From contig NW_026893858.1 in assembly GCF_032452875.1 (NCBI RefSeq), positions 248,001 through 312,000 of the forward strand: a stretch of 64,000 nucleotides of DNA, in the 5' to 3' direction. Position numbers and translations under genes: made by a program. Shown in pieces: positions 11,219-25,631 of the stretch. The DNA comes from Bos javanicus. Lineage: Eukaryota; Chordata; Mammalia; Artiodactyla; Bovidae. Each line of letters opens with the position of its first letter. Position 1 is the first letter of the stretch. The notes under the pieces were generated by a model that was not told the origin of the DNA, made no database searches, and saw only the letters and a list, made by a program, of their open reading frames with translations.

Positions 11219-13592
11219 GGGCCTGCTGAGCTGCGTGATTACTGTCTGCTCATCTGCTTGACAATTGCCAGCTGAGCTGCACGATTCCTGCCTGTCATCT
11301 GCTTGACAATTGCCAGCTGTGCTGCGTAATTCCTGCCTGCTCAGCTGCTTGATTATTGCCAGCTGAGCAGCATGATTCCTCACACCTGAGTTCCATGATT
11401 ATTGCCTGCTGACTGTTTGATTCGTGCCTACTCAGCTCTTTGTTTATTGCCTCCAGAGGCACATGATCAGTGTATGATAGCAAACATGATCAGTGCATGA
11501 TCAGTCACATGATCAGCGCCATTAAGTCACGTGATCACTACATGATAGTCATGTGATCAGTCCATGCTCAGTCACGGTATCAGTGCATGATCAGCCACGT
11601 GATCAGTGCATGATAGCCACGTGATCAGTGCATGATCAGCCACGTGATCAGTGCATGATCAGCCACGTGATCAGTGCATGATGCACGTGATCAGTGCATG
11701 ATCAGTCACGTGATCAGTGCATGATCAGTCACGTGATCAGTGCATGATCAGCCACGTGATCAGTGCATGATCAGTCACGTGATCAGTGCATGATCAGTCA
11801 CGTGACCAGTACATGGTAGCTACATGATCATTGCATGATCAGCCACGTGAGTAGTGCATGATAGCCACGTGATCAGTGCATGATCAGTCACGTGATCAGT
11901 GCATGATCAGTCACGTGACCAGTACATGGTAGCTACGTGATCAGTGCATGATCAGCCACGTGATCAGTGCATGATAGCCACGTGATCAGTGCATGATCAG
12001 TCACGTGATCAGTGCATGATCAGTCACGTGATCAGTGCATGATAGACGTGATCATGCATGATCAGCCACGTGATCAGTGCATGATAGCCACGTGATCAGT
12101 GCATGATCAGTCACGTGATCAGTGCATGATCAGTCACGTGATCAGTGCATGATCAGCCACGTGATCAGTGCATGATCAGGCACGTGATCAGTGCATGTCA
12201 GCCACGTGATCAGTGCATGATCAGCCACGTGATCAGTGCATGATCAGTCACGTGATCAGTGCATGATCAGTCACGTGATCAGTGCATGATCAGCCACGTG
12301 ATCAGTGCATGATCAGCCACGTGATCAGTGCATGATCAGTTACGTGATCAGTGCATGATCAGTCACGTGATCAGTGCATGATAGCTACGTGATCATTGCA
12401 TGATCAGCCACGTGATCAGTGCATGACAGCCACGTGATCAGTGCATGATCAGCCACGTGATCAGTGCATGATCAGTCACGTGATCAGTGCATGATCATCC
12501 ACGTGATCAGTGCATGATCAGTCATGTGATCAGTGCATGATATAGACGTGATCAGTGCATGATCAGTCACGTGATCAGTGCATGATAGCCACGTGATCAG
12601 TGCATGATCAGTCACGTGATCATGTGTGATCAGCCACGTGATCAGTGCATGATCAGCCACGTGATCAGTGCATGATCAATTACGTGATCAGTGCATGATC
12701 AGTCACGTGACCAGTACATGGTAGCTACGTGATCATTGCATGATCAGCCACGTGATCAGTGCATGATAGCCACGTGATCAGTGCATGATAGCCACGTGAT
12801 CAGTGCATGATCAGTCATGTGATACGTGTGTGATCAGCCACGTGATCAGTGCATGATATCCACGTGATCAGTGCATGACAGCCACGTGATCAGTGCATGA
12901 GAGCCACGTGATCAGTGCATGATCAGTCACGTGATACATGTGTGATCAGCCACGTGATCAGTGCATGATGAGCCACGTGATCAGTGCAGGATCAATTACG
13001 TGATCAGTGCATGATCAGTCACGTGACCAGTACATGGTTGCTACGTGATCGTTGCATGATCAGCCACGTGAGCAGAGCATGATAGCCACGTGATCAGTGC
13101 ATGATCAGTCACGTGATCAGTACATGATCAGTCACGTGAACAGTGCATGATCATTTACGTGATCTTGCATGATCAGTCACGTGACCAGTATATGGTAGCT
13201 ACGTGATCATTCCATGACGAGCCACGTGAGCAGTGCATGATAGCCACGTGATGTGTGCATGAGTTACGTGAGCAGAGTATGATCAGCCACGTGATCAGTG
13301 CATGAGTGCCACGTGATCAGTGCATGATATGTCACGTGACAGGTGTGTGATCAGCCACGTGAACAGTGCATGTTCAGCCACGTGATCAGTGCATGATAGC
13401 CACGTGATCAGTGCATGATCAGTTACGTGAGCAGTGTATGATCAGCCACGTGATCAGTGCATGGTCAGACACGTGAACAGTGTATGATCAGCCACGTGAT
13501 CAGTGCATGATATCCAAGTGATCAGTGCATGATCATCACGTGATCAGTGTATGATCAGCCACGTGAACAGTGCATGCTCAGTCACGTGATCT
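11219..13592. repeat. Unit 7, 2374 bp, with block D
   Basis: Island at 11219-11462, CACACCTGAG allele. TATAGACG is near 12541 and block D at 12991-13377. A perfect 16-bp palindrome, TGATCATGCATGATCA, occurs at 12049-12064. Confidence 0.75.
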
Positions 13593-15067
13593 GGGCCTGC
13601 TGAGCTGCGTGATTACTGTCTGCTCATCTGCTTGACAATTGCCAGCTGAGCTGCACGATTCCTGCCTGTCATCTGCTTGACAATTGCCAGCTGTGCTGCG
13701 TAATTCCTGCCTGCTCAGCTGCTTGATTATTGCCAGCTGAGCAGCATGATTCCTCACACCTGAGTTCCATGATTATTGCCTGCTGACTGTTTGATTCGTG
13801 CCTACTCAGCTCTTTGTTTATTGCCTCCAGAGGCACATGATCAGTGTATGATAGCAAACATGATCAGCGCATGATCAGTCACATGATCAGCGCCATTAAG
13901 TCACGTGATCACTACATGATAGTCATGTGATCAGTCCATGCTCAGTCACGGTATCAGTGCATGATCAGCCACGTGATCAGTGCATGATAGCCACGTGATC
14001 AGTGCATGATAGCCACGTGATCAGTGCATGATCAGCCACGTGATCAGTGCATGATGCTACGTGATCAGTGCATGATCAGTCACGTGATCAGTGCATGACC
14101 AGGCACGTGATCAGTGCATGATCAGCCACGTGATCAGTGCATGATAGCCACGTGATCAGTGCATGATCAGTCACGTGATCAGTGCATGATCAGTCACGTG
14201 ACCAGTACATGGTAGCTACATGATCATTGCATGATCAGCCACGTGAGTAGTGCATGATAGCCACGTGATCAGTGCATGATCAGTCACGTGATCAGTGCAT
14301 GATCAGTCATGTGATCAGTGCATGATCAGGCACGTGATCAGTGCATGATCAGCCACGTGATCAGTGCATGATAGCCACGTGATCAGTGCATGATCAGTCA
14401 CGTGATCAGTGCATGATCAGTCACGTGATCAGTGCATGATCAGCCACGTGATCAGTGCATGATCAATTACGTGATCAGTGCATGATCAGTCACGTGACCA
14501 GTACATGGTAGCTACGTGATCAGTGCATGATCAGCCACGTGATCAGTGCATGATAGCCACGTGATCAGTGCATGATCAGTCACGTGATCAGTGCATGATC
14601 AGCCACGTGATCAGTGCATGATCAGTTACGTGATCAGTGCATGATCAGTCACGTGACCAGTACATGGTAGCTACGTGATCAGTGCATGATCAGCCACGTG
14701 ATCAGTGCATGATAGCCACGTGATCAGTGCATGATCAGTCACGTGATCAGTGCATGATCAGCCACGTGATCAGTGCATGATCAGCCACGTGATCAGTGCA
14801 TGATCAGTCACGTGATCAGTGCATGATAGCCACGTGATCAGTGCATGATCAGCCACGTGATCAGTGCATGATAGCCACGTGATCAGTGCATGATCAGTTA
14901 CGTGAGCAGTGTATGATCAGCCACGTGATCAGTGCATGGTCAGACACGTGAACAGTGTATGATCAGCCACGTGATCAGTGCATGATAGTCACGTGATCAG
15001 TGCATGATCATCACGTGATCAGTGTATGATCAGCCACGTGAACAGTGCATGCTCAGTCACGTGATCT
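13593..15067. repeat. Unit 8, 1475 bp (trimer copy 1, first unit)
   Basis: Island at 13593-13836, CACACCTGAG allele. A GATGCTACG joint near 14053 and ACCAGGCACG near 14099 are the early markers. No block D. GATAGTCACG replaces GATATCCAAG in the pre-island flank. Confidence 0.75.
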
Positions 15068-16499
15068 GGGCCTGCTGAGCTGCGTGATTACTGTCTGCTC
15101 ATCTGCTTGACAATTGCCAGCTGAGCTGCACGATTCCTGCCTGTCATCTGCTTGACAATTGCCAGCTGTGCTGCGTAATTCCTGCCTGCTCAGCTGCTTG
15201 ATTATTGCCAGCTGAGCAGCATGATTCCTCACACCTGAGTTCCATGATTATTGCCTGCTGACTGTTTGATTCGTGCCTACTCAGCTCTTTGTTTATTGCC
15301 TCCAGAGGCACATGATCAGTGTATGATAGCAAACATGATCAGCGCATGATCAGTCACATGATCAGCGCCATTAAGTCACGTGATCACTACATGATAGTCA
15401 TGTGATCAGTCCATGCTCAGTCACGGTATCAGTGCATGATCAGCCACGTGATCAGTGCATGATCAGCAAGGTGATCAGTGCATGATAGCCATGTGATCAG
15501 TGCATGATCAGTCACGTGATCAGTGCATGATCAGTCACGTGATCAGTGCATGATCAGCCACGTGATCAGTGCATGATCAGTCACCTGATGGGTGTATGAT
15601 CAGTCACGTGACCTGTACATGGTAGCTACATGATCATTGCATGATCAGCCACGTGAGTAGTGCATGATAGCCACGTGATCAGTGCATGATCAGTCACGTG
15701 ATCAGTGCATGATCAGTCACGTGACAGTGCATGATCAGCCACGTGATCAGTGCATGATAGCCACGTGATCAGTGCATGATCAGTCACGTGATCAGTGCAT
15801 GATCAGTCACGTGATCAGTGCATGATCAGCCACGTGATCAGTGCATGATAGCCACGTGATCAGTGCATGATCAGCCACGTGATCAGTGCATGATAGCCAC
15901 GTGATCAGTGCATGATCAGTCACGTGATCAGTGCATGATCACCACGTGATCAGTGCATGATCAGTCACGTGATCAGTGCATGATCAATTACGTGATCAGT
16001 GCATGATCAGTCACGTGACCAGTACATGGTAGCTACGTGATCATTGCATGATCAGCCACGTGATCAGTGCATGATAGCCACGTGATCAGTGCATGATCAG
16101 TCACGTGATCAGTGCATGATCAGCCACGTGATCAGTGCATGATCAGTCACGTGATCAGTGCATGATCAGTCACGTGATCAGTGCATGATCAGTCACGTGA
16201 TCAGTGCATGATCAGCCACGTGATCAGTGCATGATCAGCCACGTGATCAGTGCATGATCAGCCACGTGATCAGTGCATGATCAGCCACGTGATCAGTGCA
16301 TGATCAGCCACGTGATCAGTGCATGATCAGTTACGTGAGCAGTGTATGATCAGCCACGTGATCAGTGCATGGTCAGACACGTGAACAGTGTATGATCAGC
16401 CACGTGATCAGTGCATGATATCCAGTGATCAGTGCATGATCATCACGTGATCAGTGTATGATCAGCCACGTGAACAGTGCATGCTCAGTCACGTGATCT
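15068..16499. repeat. Unit 9, 1432 bp (trimer copy 1, second unit)
   Basis: Island at 15068-15311, CACACCTGAG allele. GCAAGGTG follows the tail and CACCTGATGGG is near 15583. No block D. Confidence 0.75.
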
Positions 16500-18870
16500 G
16501 GGCCTGCTGAGCTGCGTGATTACTGTCTGCTCATCTGCTTGACAATTGCCAGCTGAGCTGCACGATTCCTGCCTGTCATCTGCTTGACAATTGCCAGCTG
16601 TGCTGCGTAATTCCTGCCTGCTCAGCTGCTTGATTATTGCCAGCTGAGCAGCATGATTCCTCACAGCTGAGTTCCATGATTATTGCCTGCTGACTGTTTG
16701 ATTCGTGCCTACTCAGCTCTTTGTTTATTGCCTCCAGAGGCACATGATCAGTGTATGATAGCAAACATGATCAGTGCATGATCAGTCACATGATCAGCGC
16801 CATTAAGTCACGTGATCACTACATGATAGTCATGTGATCAGTCCATGCTCAGTCACGGTATCAGTGCATGATCAGCCACGTGATCAGTGCATGATAGCCA
16901 CGTGATCAGTGCATGATAGCCACGTGATCAGTGCATGATCAGCCACGTGATCAGTGCATGATGCCACGTGATCAGTGCATGATCAGTCACGTGATCAGTG
17001 CATGATCAGTCACGTGATCAGTGCATGATCAGCCACGTGATCAGTGCATGATCAGTCACGTGATCAGTGCATGATCAGTCACGTGACCAGTACATGGTAG
17101 CTACGTGATCATTGCATGATCAGCCACGTGTAGTGCATGATAGCCACGTGATCAGTGCATGATCAGTCACGTGATCAGTGCATGATCAGTCACGTGACCA
17201 GTACATGGTAGCTACGTGATCAGTGCATGATCAGCCACGTGATCAGTGCATGATAGCCACGTGATCAGTGCATGATCAGTCACGTGATCAGTGCATGATC
17301 AGTCACGTGATCAGTGCATGATAGCTACGTGATCATGCATGATCAGCCACGTGATCAGTGCATGATAGCCACGTGATCAGTGCATGATCAGCCACGTGAT
17401 CAGTGCATGATCAGTCACGTGATCAGTGCATGATCAGCCACGTGATCAGTGCATGATCAGTCACGTGATCAGTGCATGATCAGCCACGTGATCAGTGCAT
17501 GATAGCCACGTGATCAGTGCATGATCAGTCACGTGATCAGTGCATGATCAGTCACGTGATCAGTGCATGATCAGTCACGTGATCAGTGCATGATCAGCCA
17601 CGTGATCAGTGCATGATCAATCACGTGATCAGTGCATGATCAGTCACGTGATCAGTGCATGGTAGCTACGTGATCATTGCATGATCAGCCACGTGATCAG
17701 TGCATGATCAGCCACGTGATCAGTGCATGATCAGCCACGTGATCAGTGCATGATCAGTCACGTGATCAGTGCATGATCAGCCACGTGATCAGTGCATGAT
17801 CAGTCACGTGATCAGTGCATGATAGACGTGATCAGTGCATGATCAGTCACGTGATCAGTGCATGATAGCCACGTGATCAGTGCATGATCAGTCACGTGAT
17901 CATGTGTGATCAGCCACGTGATCAGTGCATGATCAGCCACGTGATCAGTGCATGATCAACGTGATCAGTGCATGATCAGTCACGTGATCAGTACATGGTA
18001 GCTACGTGATCATTGCATGATCAGCCACGTGATCAGTGCATGATAGCCACGTGATCAGTGCATGATAGCCACGTGATCAGTGCATGATCAGTCATGTGAT
18101 ACGTGTGTGATCAGCCACGTGATCAGTGCATGATATCCACGTGATCAGTGCATGACAGCCACGTGATCAGTGCATGATAGCCACGTGATCAGTGCATGAT
18201 CAGTCACGTGATACATGTGTGATCAGCCACGTGATCAGTGCATGATGAGCCACGTGATCAGTGCAGGATCAATTACGTGATCAGTGCATGATCAGTCACG
18301 TGACCAGTACATGGTTGCTACGTGATCGTTGCATGATCAGCCACGTGAGCAGAGCATGATAGCCACGTGATCAGTGCATGATCAGTCACGTGATCAGTAC
18401 ATGATCAGTCACGTGAACAGTGCATGATCATTTACGTGATCTGTGCATGATCAGTCACGTGACCAGTATATGGTAGCTACGTGATCATTCCATGACGAGC
18501 CACGTGAGCAGTGCATGATAGCCACGTGATGTGTGCATGAGTTACGTGAGCAGAGTATGATCAGCCACGTGATCAGTGCATGAGTGCCACGTGATCAGTG
18601 CATGATATGTCACGTGACAGGTGTGTGATCAGCCACGTGAACAGTGCATGTTCAGCCACGTGATCAGTGCATGATAGCCACGTGATCAGTGCATGATCAG
18701 TTACGTGAGCAGTGTATGATCAGCCACGTGATCAGTGCATGGTCAGACACGTGAACAGTGTATGATCAGCCACGTGATCAGTGCATGATATCCAAGTGAT
18801 CAGTGCATGATCATCACGTGATCAGTGTATGATCAGCCACGTGAACAGTGCATGCTCAGTCACGTGATCT
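16500..18870. repeat. Unit 10, 2371 bp (trimer copy 1, third unit)
   Basis: Island at 16500-16743 with the CACAGCTGAG allele. The TATAGACG marker is shortened to GATAGACG near 17821. Block D at 18268-18655. TGATCATGCATGATCA palindrome at 17330-17345. Confidence 0.75.
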
Positions 18871-20340
18871 GGGCCTGCTGAGCTGCGTGATTACTGTCTG
18901 CTCATCTGCTTGACAATTGCCAGCTGAGCTGCACGATTCCTGCCTGTCATCTGCTTGACAATTGCCAGCTGTGCTGCGTAATTCCTGCCTGCTCAGCTGC
19001 TTGATTATTGCCAGCTGAGCAGCATGATTCCTCACACCTGAGTTCCATGATTATTGCCTGCTGACTGTTTGATTCGTGCCTACTCAGCTCTTTGTTTATT
19101 GCCTCCAGAGGCACATGATCAGTGTATGATAGCAAACATGATCAGCGCATGATCAGTCACATGATCAGCGCCATTAAGTCACGTGATCACTACATGATAG
19201 TCATGTGATCAGTCCATGCTCAGTCACGGTATCAGTGCATGATCAGCCACGTGATCAGTGCATGATAGCCACGTGATCAGTGCATGATAGCCACGTGATC
19301 AGTGCATGATCAGCCGTGATCAGTGCATGATGCCACGTGATCAGTGCATGATCAGTCACGTGATCAGTGCATGATCAGTCACGTGATCAGTGCATGATCA
19401 GCCACGTGATCAGTGCATGATAGCCACGTGATCAGTGCATGATCAGTCACGTGATCAGTGCATGATCAGTCACGTGACCAGTACATGGTAGCTACGTGAT
19501 CATTGCATGATCAGCCACGTGAGTAGTGCATGATAGCCACGTGATCAGTGCATGATCAGTCACGTGATCAGTGCATGATCAGTCACGTGATCAGTGCATG
19601 ATCAGGCACGTGATCAGTGCATGATCAGCCACGTGATCAGTGCATGATAGCCACGTGATCAGTGCATGATCAGTCACGTGATCAGTGCATGATCAGTCAC
19701 GTGATCAGTGCATGATCAGCCACGTGATCAGTGCATGATCAATTACGTGATCAGTGCATGATCAGTCACGTGACCAGTACATGGTAGCTACGTGATCAGT
19801 GCATGATCAGCCACGTGATCAGTGCATGATAGCCACGTGATCAGTGCATGATCAGTCACGTGATCAGTGCATGATCAGCCACGTGATCAGTGCATGATCA
19901 GTTACGTGATCAGTGCATGATCAGTCACGTGACCAGTGCATGGTAGCTACGTGATCAGTGCATGATCAGCCACGTGATCAGTGCATGATAGCCACGTGAT
20001 CAGTGCATGATCAGTCACGTGATCAGTGCATGATCAGTCACGTGATCAGTGCATGATCAGCCACGTGATCAGTGCATGATCAGTCACGTGACAGTGCATG
20101 ATAGCTGTGATCAGTGCATGATCAGCCACGTGATCAGTGCATGATAGCCACGTGATCAGTGCATGATCAGTTACGTGAGCAGTGTATGATCAGCCACGTG
20201 ATCAGTGCATGGTCAGACACGTGAACAGTGTATGATCAGCCACGTGATCAGTGCATGATAGTCACGTGATCAGTGCATGATCATCACGTGATCAGTGTAT
20301 GATCAGCCACGTGAACAGTGCATGCTCAGTCACGTGATCT
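18871..20340. repeat. Unit 11, 1470 bp (trimer copy 2, first unit)
   Basis: Island at 18871-19114, CACACCTGAG allele. GATGCCACG joint near 19330. No block D. The flank carries GATAGTCACG, as in unit 8. Confidence 0.75.
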
Positions 20341-21773
20341 GGGCCTGCTGAGCTGCGTGATTACTGTCTGCTCATCTGCTTGACAATTGCCAGCTGAGCT
20401 GCACGATTCCTGCCTGTCATCTGCTTGACAATTGCCAGCTGTGCTGCGTAATTCCTGCCTGCTCAGCTGCTTGATTATTGCCAGCTGAGCAGCATGATTC
20501 CTCACAGCTGAGTTCCATGATTATTGCCTGCTGACTGTTTGATTCGTGCCTACTCAGCTCTTTGTTTATTGCCTCCAGAGGCACATGATCAGTGTATGAT
20601 AGCAAACATGATCAGCGCATGATCAGTCACATGATCAGCGCCATTAAGTCACGTGATCACTACATGATAGTCATGTGATCAGTCCATGCTCAGTCACGGT
20701 ATCAGTGCATGATCAGCCACGTGATCAGTGCATGATCAGCCACGTGATCAGTGCATGATAGCCACGTGATCAGTGCATGATCAGTCACGTGATCAGTGCA
20801 TGATCAGTCACGTGATCAGTGCATGATCAGCCACGTGATCAGTGCATGATCAGTCACCTGATGGGTGTATGATCAGTCACGTGACCAGTACATGGTAGCT
20901 ACATGATCATTGCATGATCAGCCACGTGAGTAGTGCATGATAGCCACGTGATCAGTGCATGATCAGTCACGTGATCAGTGCATGATCAGTCACGTGATCA
21001 GTGCATGATCAGCCACGTGATCAGTGCATGATAGCCACGTGATCAGTGCATGATCAGTCACGTGATCAGTGCATGATCAGTCACGTGATCAGTGCATGAT
21101 CAGCCACGTGATCAGTGCATGATAGCCACGTGATCAGTGCATGATCAGCCACGTGATCAGTGCATGATAGCCACGTGATCAGTGCATGATCAGTCACGTG
21201 ATCAGTGCATGATCAGCCACGTGATCAGTGCATGATCAGTCACGTGATCAGTGCATGATCAATTACGTGATCAGTGCATGATCAGTCACGTGATCAGTAC
21301 ATGAAGCACGTGATCAGTGCATGATCAGCCACGTGATCAGTGCATGATAGCCACGTGATCAGTGCATGATCAGTCACGTGATCAGTGCATGATCAGCCAC
21401 GTGATCAGTGCATGATCAGCCACGTGATCAGTGCATGATCAGTCACGTGATCAGTGCATGATCAGTCACGTGATCAGTGCATGATCAGCCACGTGATCAG
21501 TGCATGATCAGCCACGTGATCAGTGCATGATCAGCCACGTGATCAGTGCATGATCAGCCACGTGATCAGTGCATGATCAGCCACGTGATCAGTGCATGAT
21601 CAGTTACGTGAGCAGTGTATGATCAGCCACGTGATCAGTGCATGGTCAGACACGTGAACAGTGTATGATCAGCCACGTGATCAGTGCATGATATCCAAGT
21701 GATCAGTGCATGATCATCACGTGATCAGTGTATGATCAGCCACGTGAACAGTGCATGCTCAGTCACGTGATCA
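20341..21773. repeat. Unit 12, 1433 bp (trimer copy 2, second unit)
   Basis: Island at 20341-20584, CACAGCTGAG allele, unlike the C allele at the same trimer position in unit 9. CACCTGATGGG near 20856. A short ACATGAAGCACG joint near 21299 replaces ACATGGTAGCTACG. Confidence 0.75.
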
Positions 21774-24153
21774 GGGCCTGCTGAGCTGCGTGATTACTGT
21801 CTGCTCATCTGCTTGACAATTGCCAGCTGAGCTGCACGATTCCTGCCTGTCATCTGCTTGACAATTGCCAGCTGTGCTGCGTAATTCCTGCCTGCTCAGC
21901 TGCTTGATTATTGCCAGCTGAGCAGCATGATTCCTCACACCTGAGTTCCATGATTATTGCCTGCTGACTGTTTGATTCGTGCCTACTCAGCTCTTTGTTT
22001 ATTGCCTCCAGAGGCACATGATCAGTGTATGATAGCAAACATGATCAGTGCATGATCAGTCACATGATCAGCGCCATTAAGTCACGTGATCACTACATGA
22101 TAGTCATGTGATCAGTCCATGCTCAGTCACGGTATCAGTGCATGATCAGCCACGTGATCAGTGCATGATCAGCCACGTGATCAGTGCATGATAGCCACGT
22201 GATCAGTGCATGATCAGCCACGTGATCAGTGCATGATCAGCACGTGATCAGTGCATGATCAGTCACGTGATCAGTGCATGATCAGTCACGTGATCAGTGC
22301 ATGATCAGCCACGTGATCAGTGCATGATCAGTCACGTGATCAGTGCATGATCAGTCACGTGATCAGTGCATGATAGCTACGTGATCAGTGCATGATCAGC
22401 CACGTGATCAGTGCATGATAGCCACGTGATCAGTGCATGATCAGTCACGTGATCAGTGCATGATCAGTCACGTGATCAGTACATGGTAGCTACGTGATCA
22501 TTGCATGATCAGCCACGTGATCAGTGCATGATAGCCACGTGATCAGTGCATGATCAGTCACGTGATCAGTGCATGATCAGTCACGTGATCAGTGCATGAT
22601 AGCTGCGTGATCAGTGCATGATCAGCCACGTGATCAGTGCATGATAGCCACGTGATCAGTGCATGATCAGCCACGTGATCAGTGCATGATCAGTCACGTG
22701 ATCAGTGCATGATCAGCCACGTGATCAGTGCATGATCAGTCACGTGATCAGTGCATGATCAGCCACGTGATCAGTGCATGATAGCCACGTGATCAGTGCA
22801 TGATCAGTCACGTGATCAGTGCATGATCAGTCACGTGATCAGTGCATGATCAGCCACGTGATCAGTGCATGATCAGCCACGTGATCAGTGCATGATCAAT
22901 CACGTGATCAGTGCATGATCAGTCACGTGACCAGTACATGGTAGCTACGTGATCATTGCATGATCAGCCACGTGATCAGTGCATGATCAGCCACGTGATC
23001 AGTGCATGATCAGCCACGTGATCAGTGCATGATCAGTCACGTGATCAGTGCATGATCATCCACGTGATCAGTGCATGATCAGTCACGTGATCAGTGCATG
23101 ATATAGACGTGATCAGTGCATGATCAGCCACGTGATCAGTGCATGAGAGCCACGTGATCAGTGCATGATCAGTCACGTGATCATGTGTGATCAGCCACGT
23201 GATCAGTGCATGATCAGCCACGTGATCAGTGCATGATCAATTACGTGATCAGTGCATGATCAGTCACGTGATCAGTACATGGTAGCTACGTGATCATTGC
23301 ATGATCAGCCACGTGATCAGTGCATGATAGCCACGTGATCAGTGCATGATAGCCACGTGATCAGTGCATGATCAGTCATGTGATACGTGTGTGATCAGCC
23401 ACGTGATCAGTGCATGATATCCACGTGATCAGTGCATGACAGCCACGTGATCAGTGCATGAGAGCCACGTGATCAGTGCATGATCAGTCACGTGATACAT
23501 GTGTGATCAGCCACGTGATCAGTGCATGATGAGCCACGTGATCAGTGCATGATCAATTACGTGATCAGTGCATGATCAGTCACGTGACCAGTACATGGTT
23601 GCTACGTGATCGTTGCATGATCAGCCACGTGAGCAGAGCATGATAGCCACGTGATCAGTGCATGATCAGTCACGTGATCAGTACATGATCAGTCACGTGA
23701 ACAGTGCATGATCATTTACGTGATCAGTGCATGATCAGTCACGTGACCAGTATATGGTAGCTACGTGATCATTCCATGACAGCCACGTGAGCAGTGCATG
23801 ATAGCCACGTGATGTGTGCATGAGTTACGTGAGCAGAGTATGATCAGCCACGTGATCAGTGCATGAGTGCCACGTGATCAGTGCATGATATGTCACGTGA
23901 CAGGTGTGTGATCAGCCACGTGAACAGTGCATGATCAGCCACGTGATCAGTGCATGATAGCCACGTGATCAGTGCATGATCAGTTACGTGAGCAGTGTAT
24001 GATCAGCCACGTGATCAGTGCATGGTCAGACACGTGAACAGTGTATGATCAGCCACGTGATCAGTGCATGATATCCAAGTGATCAGTGCATGATCATCAC
24101 GTGATCAGTGTATGATCAGCCACGTGAACAGTGCATGCTCAGTCACGTGATCT
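21774..24153. repeat. Unit 13, 2380 bp (trimer copy 2, third unit)
   Basis: Island at 21774-22017, CACACCTGAG allele with GATCAGGG at its edge. TATAGACG near 23102 and block D at 23552-23938. D ends in ATGATCAG rather than ATGTTCAG, a reversion to the bulk form. Confidence 0.75.
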
Positions 24154-25631
24154 GGGCCTGCTGAGCTGCGTGATTACTGTCTGCTCATCTGCTTGACAAT
24201 TGCCAGCTGAGCTGCACGATTCCTGCCTGTCATCTGCTTGACAATTGCCAGCTGTGCTGCGTAATTCCTGCCTGCTCAGCTGCTTGATTATTGCCAGCTG
24301 AGCAGCATGATTCCTCACACCTGAGTTCCATGATTATTGCCTGCTGACTGTTTGATTCGTGCCTACTCAGCTCTTTGTTTATTGCCTCCAGAGGCACATG
24401 ATCAGTGTATGATAGCAAACATGATCAGCGCATGATCAGTCACATGATCAGCGCCATTAAGTCACGTGATCACTACATGATAGTCATGTGATCAGTCCAT
24501 GCTCAGTCACGGTATCAGTGCATGATCAGCCACGTGATCAGTGCATGATCAGCCACGTGATCAGTGCATGATCAGCCACGTGATCAGTGCATGATCAGCC
24601 ACGTGATCAGTGCATGATGCCACGTGATCAGTGCATGATCAGTCACGTGATCAGTGCATGACCAGGCACGTGATCAGTGCATGATCAGCCACGTGATCAG
24701 TGCATGATAGCCACGTGATCAGTGCATGATCAGTCACGTGATCAGTGCATGATCAGTCACGTGACCAGTACATGGTAGCTACGTGATCATTGCATGATCA
24801 GCCACGTGAGTAGTGCATGATAGCCACGTGATCAGTGCATGATCAGTCACGTGATCAGTGCATGATCAGTCACGTGATCAGTGCATGATCAGGCACGTGA
24901 TCAGTGCATGATCAGCCACGTGATCAGTGCATGATAGCCACGTGATCAGTGCATGATCAGTCACGTGATCAGTGCATGATCAGTCACGTGATCAGTGCAT
25001 GATCAGCCACGTGATCAGTGCATGATCAATTACGTGATCAGTGCATGATCAGTCACGTGACCAGTACATGGTAGCTACGTGATCAGTGCATGATCAGCCA
25101 CGTGATCAGTGCATGATAGCCACGTGATCAGTGCATGATCAGTCACGTGATCAGTGCATGATCAGCCACGTGATCAGTGCATGATCAGTTACGTGATCAG
25201 TGCATGATCAGTCACGTGACCAGTACATGGTAGCTACGTGATCAGTGCATGATCAGCCACGTGATCAGTGCATGATAGCCACGTGATCAGTGCATGATCA
25301 GTCACGTGATCAGTGCATGATCAGTCACGTGATCAGTGCATGATCAGCCACGTGATCAGTGCATGATCAGTCACGTGATCAGTGCATGATCAGCCACGTG
25401 ATCAGTGCATGATCAGCCACGTGATCAGTGCATGATAGCCACGTGATCAGTGCATGATCAGTTACGTGAGCAGTGTATGATCAGCCACGTGATCAGTGCA
25501 TGGTCAGACACGTGAACAGTGTATGATCAGCCACGTGATCAGTGCATGATAGTCACGTGATCAGTGCATGATCATCACGTGATCAGTGTATGATCAGCCA
25601 CGTGAACAGTGCATGCTCAGTCACGTGATCT
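24154..25631. repeat. Unit 14, 1478 bp (trimer copy 3, first unit)
   Basis: Island at 24154-24397, CACACCTGAG allele. GATGCCACG near 24617 and ACCAGGCACG near 24661. No block D. Confidence 0.75.
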
